Source of the DNA: Candidatus Manganitrophaceae bacterium
GTDB taxonomy: Bacteria; Nitrospirota; Nitrospiria; SBBL01; Manganitrophaceae
Assembly (NCBI GenBank): GCA_004297235.1
Contig: SCUR01000149.1
Coordinates: 1 to 8,104 of the forward strand
Direction of reading: 5' to 3'
DNA: 8,104 nt
The stretch's first letter is position 1. The number at the start of each line of letters is the position of its first letter. Of this stretch, positions 6,754 through 8,104 are shown one piece after another. The notes beneath the pieces were generated by a model. That model was not told where the DNA came from and ran no database searches. It saw only the letters and a list, made by a program, of their open reading frames with translations. The position numbers and the translations under genes are program-made.

Positions 6754-8104
6754 ACGATCGAGTTCGCCAGCGAGGGATGTCTGGCCATCACCGGCTACCC
6801 TCCGGACGACCTCATCGACAATAAGACCGTCTCTTACGGCAGCCTGATCCATCCGGACGATCGAGATTCGGTTTGGAAAACCGTTCAAAAGGCGCTGCAG
6901 AGAAAACGCCCGTTCGAAACGGTCTACCGGATTACCACCGCGGCGGGGGAAGAGCGGTGGATCTGGGAGCATGGACGCGGCGTTTACTCCCCCACGGGCG
7001 ATCTCCTCGCGCTGGAGGGATTCATCACCGACATCACCGAACGGAAGCGGGCGGAGGATGAGCTCGCCTCCGAGAAGGAACGCCTGGCGGTCACGCTCGG
7101 ATCGATCGGGGACGGCGTCATTACCACCGATGTCGAGGAGCGCGTCGTCTTGATGAACAAGGTGGCCGAGAGCCTCACCGGCTGGACCCAGCCGGAGGCG
7201 GGCGGGCGCCGCCTCCATGAAATCTTTCATATGATCGACGAAAAGACCGGCCGGCCTCTGCAGAATCCGGCCGTGAACGTCCTCCAAACCGGCGGCACCG
7301 TCGGATTGGCCCATCGCACGATCCTGGTCTCGCGGGACGGAACGGAGCGGATCATCGCCCACAGCGGCGCCCCGATCCGAGACCAGGGAGGGCACCTTCT
7401 CGGCGTGGCCCTGGTTTTTCGGGACGTCACCCAGCAGCAAAAGATGGAAGAGGATCTTCTTCGAACCAGCAAACTGGAAGCGGTCGGCTTGCTGGCCGGC
7501 GGCATCGCCCACGACTTCAACAATCTCCTCACGGCGATCCTGGGCAATCTTTCCCTGGTGAAGATGTCGGTCAACCTGAACGACCCCCTTTACCGCCGGC
7601 TGGGGGATGCGGAGATCGCATCGCTTCGTGCGCGCGATTTGGCCCAGCAGCTCTTGACCTTCGCCAAAGGGGGGGGGCCGATCAAAAAAACAGTCTCGAT
7701 GGAAGCGCTGCTGAAAGAGTCGATCCAATTTGTCCTGCGCGGATCGAATGTCGGCGTGGAGTTCTTCATCTCCCACGATCTGTGGCCCGTCGAAATCGAC
7801 GAGGGCCAGATCAGCCAGGTCCTCCACAACCTGGTGATCAACGCGCAGCAAGCGATGCCCCAAGGAGGGGTCATCGAAGTGCACGCGGAAAATTATCCGG
7901 CCGGCGAGCGGGAGCCGCTCGCCCTTCCGCCGGGGAGATACGTTCGAATATCGATTCGGGATTTTGGGATCGGCATTCCGAAGGAGCATCTCTCGAAGAT
8001 CTTTGATCCCTACTTTACGACCAAACAGAAGGGGAGCGGCCTGGGGTTGTCGACCTCCTATTCGATCATCAAAAAACATGACGGCACCATGACGGTCGAC
8101 TCCG
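6754..8104 (+). pseudogene. Rest of the same sensor histidine kinase beyond the TGA: PAS5-PAS6-HisKA-HATPase, 3' end cut by window
   Basis: This is the same reading frame as the upstream gene, open to the right edge. It holds the rest of PAS5 (to about 7050, ending DITERKRAEDEL) and PAS6 (about 7075-7440, with IGDGVITTD). The HisKA domain carries the H-box GGIAHDFNNLLTAI, with the phospho-accepting His at 7510-7512. The HATPase domain has N-box HNLVINAQQA (from 7825), G1 box DFGIGIP (7960-7980), F-box IFDPYFTTK (7999-8025) and G2 box GSGLGLS (from 8032). All catalytic motifs are intact, so the domain could autophosphorylate and pass phosphate to a response regulator; a receiver domain may follow outside the window. 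The first in-frame start codons after the stop are TTG 7150 and ATG 7153, inside PAS6 and without a clear ribosome site, so an independent short kinase is possible but unconvincing. It is best read as the C-terminal half of one interrupted gene. Confidence 0.85.

Noticed and set aside
5230..8079. 949-codon open frame on the minus strand opposite the sensor kinase
   Set aside because: It is the reverse of a strongly supported gene with GAF, PAS and kinase motifs. Its protein is Arg/Asp/Leu/Gly-rich with no recognisable domain, as expected for antisense frames in GC-rich DNA.

Overview
The window looks like a GC-rich chromosomal stretch of a free-living Gram-negative-type bacterium. A chemolithotroph-like lineage such as Nitrospirota is a guess from the style of the proteins and repeats, not something the sequence proves. 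All convincing genes are on the + strand and have Shine-Dalgarno-type starts. TGG is the normal tryptophan codon, and TAA and TGA are both used as stops.

Layout. (1) 1-1598: the 3' part of a NorD/CbbO-family gene with a C-terminal von Willebrand A domain, cut by the left edge. These proteins work with a MoxR-type AAA+ ATPase (NorQ/CbbQ) to activate a metalloenzyme or Rubisco; the ATPase is not visible here. (2) 1599-1700: a short spacer with four tandem heptamers (consensus TTGCGGA) and two inverted copies, which looks like a dispersed intergenic repeat. (3) 1701-2132: an unrecognised 143-residue soluble protein whose end overlaps the next gene by 13 bases. (4) 2120-3436: der (engA), the double-G-domain ribosome-assembly GTPase, complete at 438 residues. 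(5) 3437-3924: a 488-base gene-free region with a good sigma70-type promoter, two hairpin-forming inverted repeats and a pyrimidine-rich stretch. (6) 3925 to the right edge: a very large cytosolic sensor histidine kinase with the order GAF-PAS-PAS-GAF-PAS-PAS-PAS-PAS-HisKA-HATPase.

The most notable observation is that the kinase frame is broken by one TGA codon at 6751-6753, inside the fifth PAS domain. The codon sits where close relatives of this PAS type carry tryptophan. The same frame stays open for 450 codons beyond it, with intact H, N, G1, F and G2 boxes. It is therefore a very recent nonsense mutation, a sequence error or a read-through codon. As written, the translated 942-residue product is all sensor and no kinase.

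The hypothetical gene and der form a translationally coupled pair. The kinase is set apart by its own promoter and long leader. I see no mobile element gene, tRNA, rRNA, CRISPR array or phage gene, and nothing that clearly amounts to a new multi-gene system.
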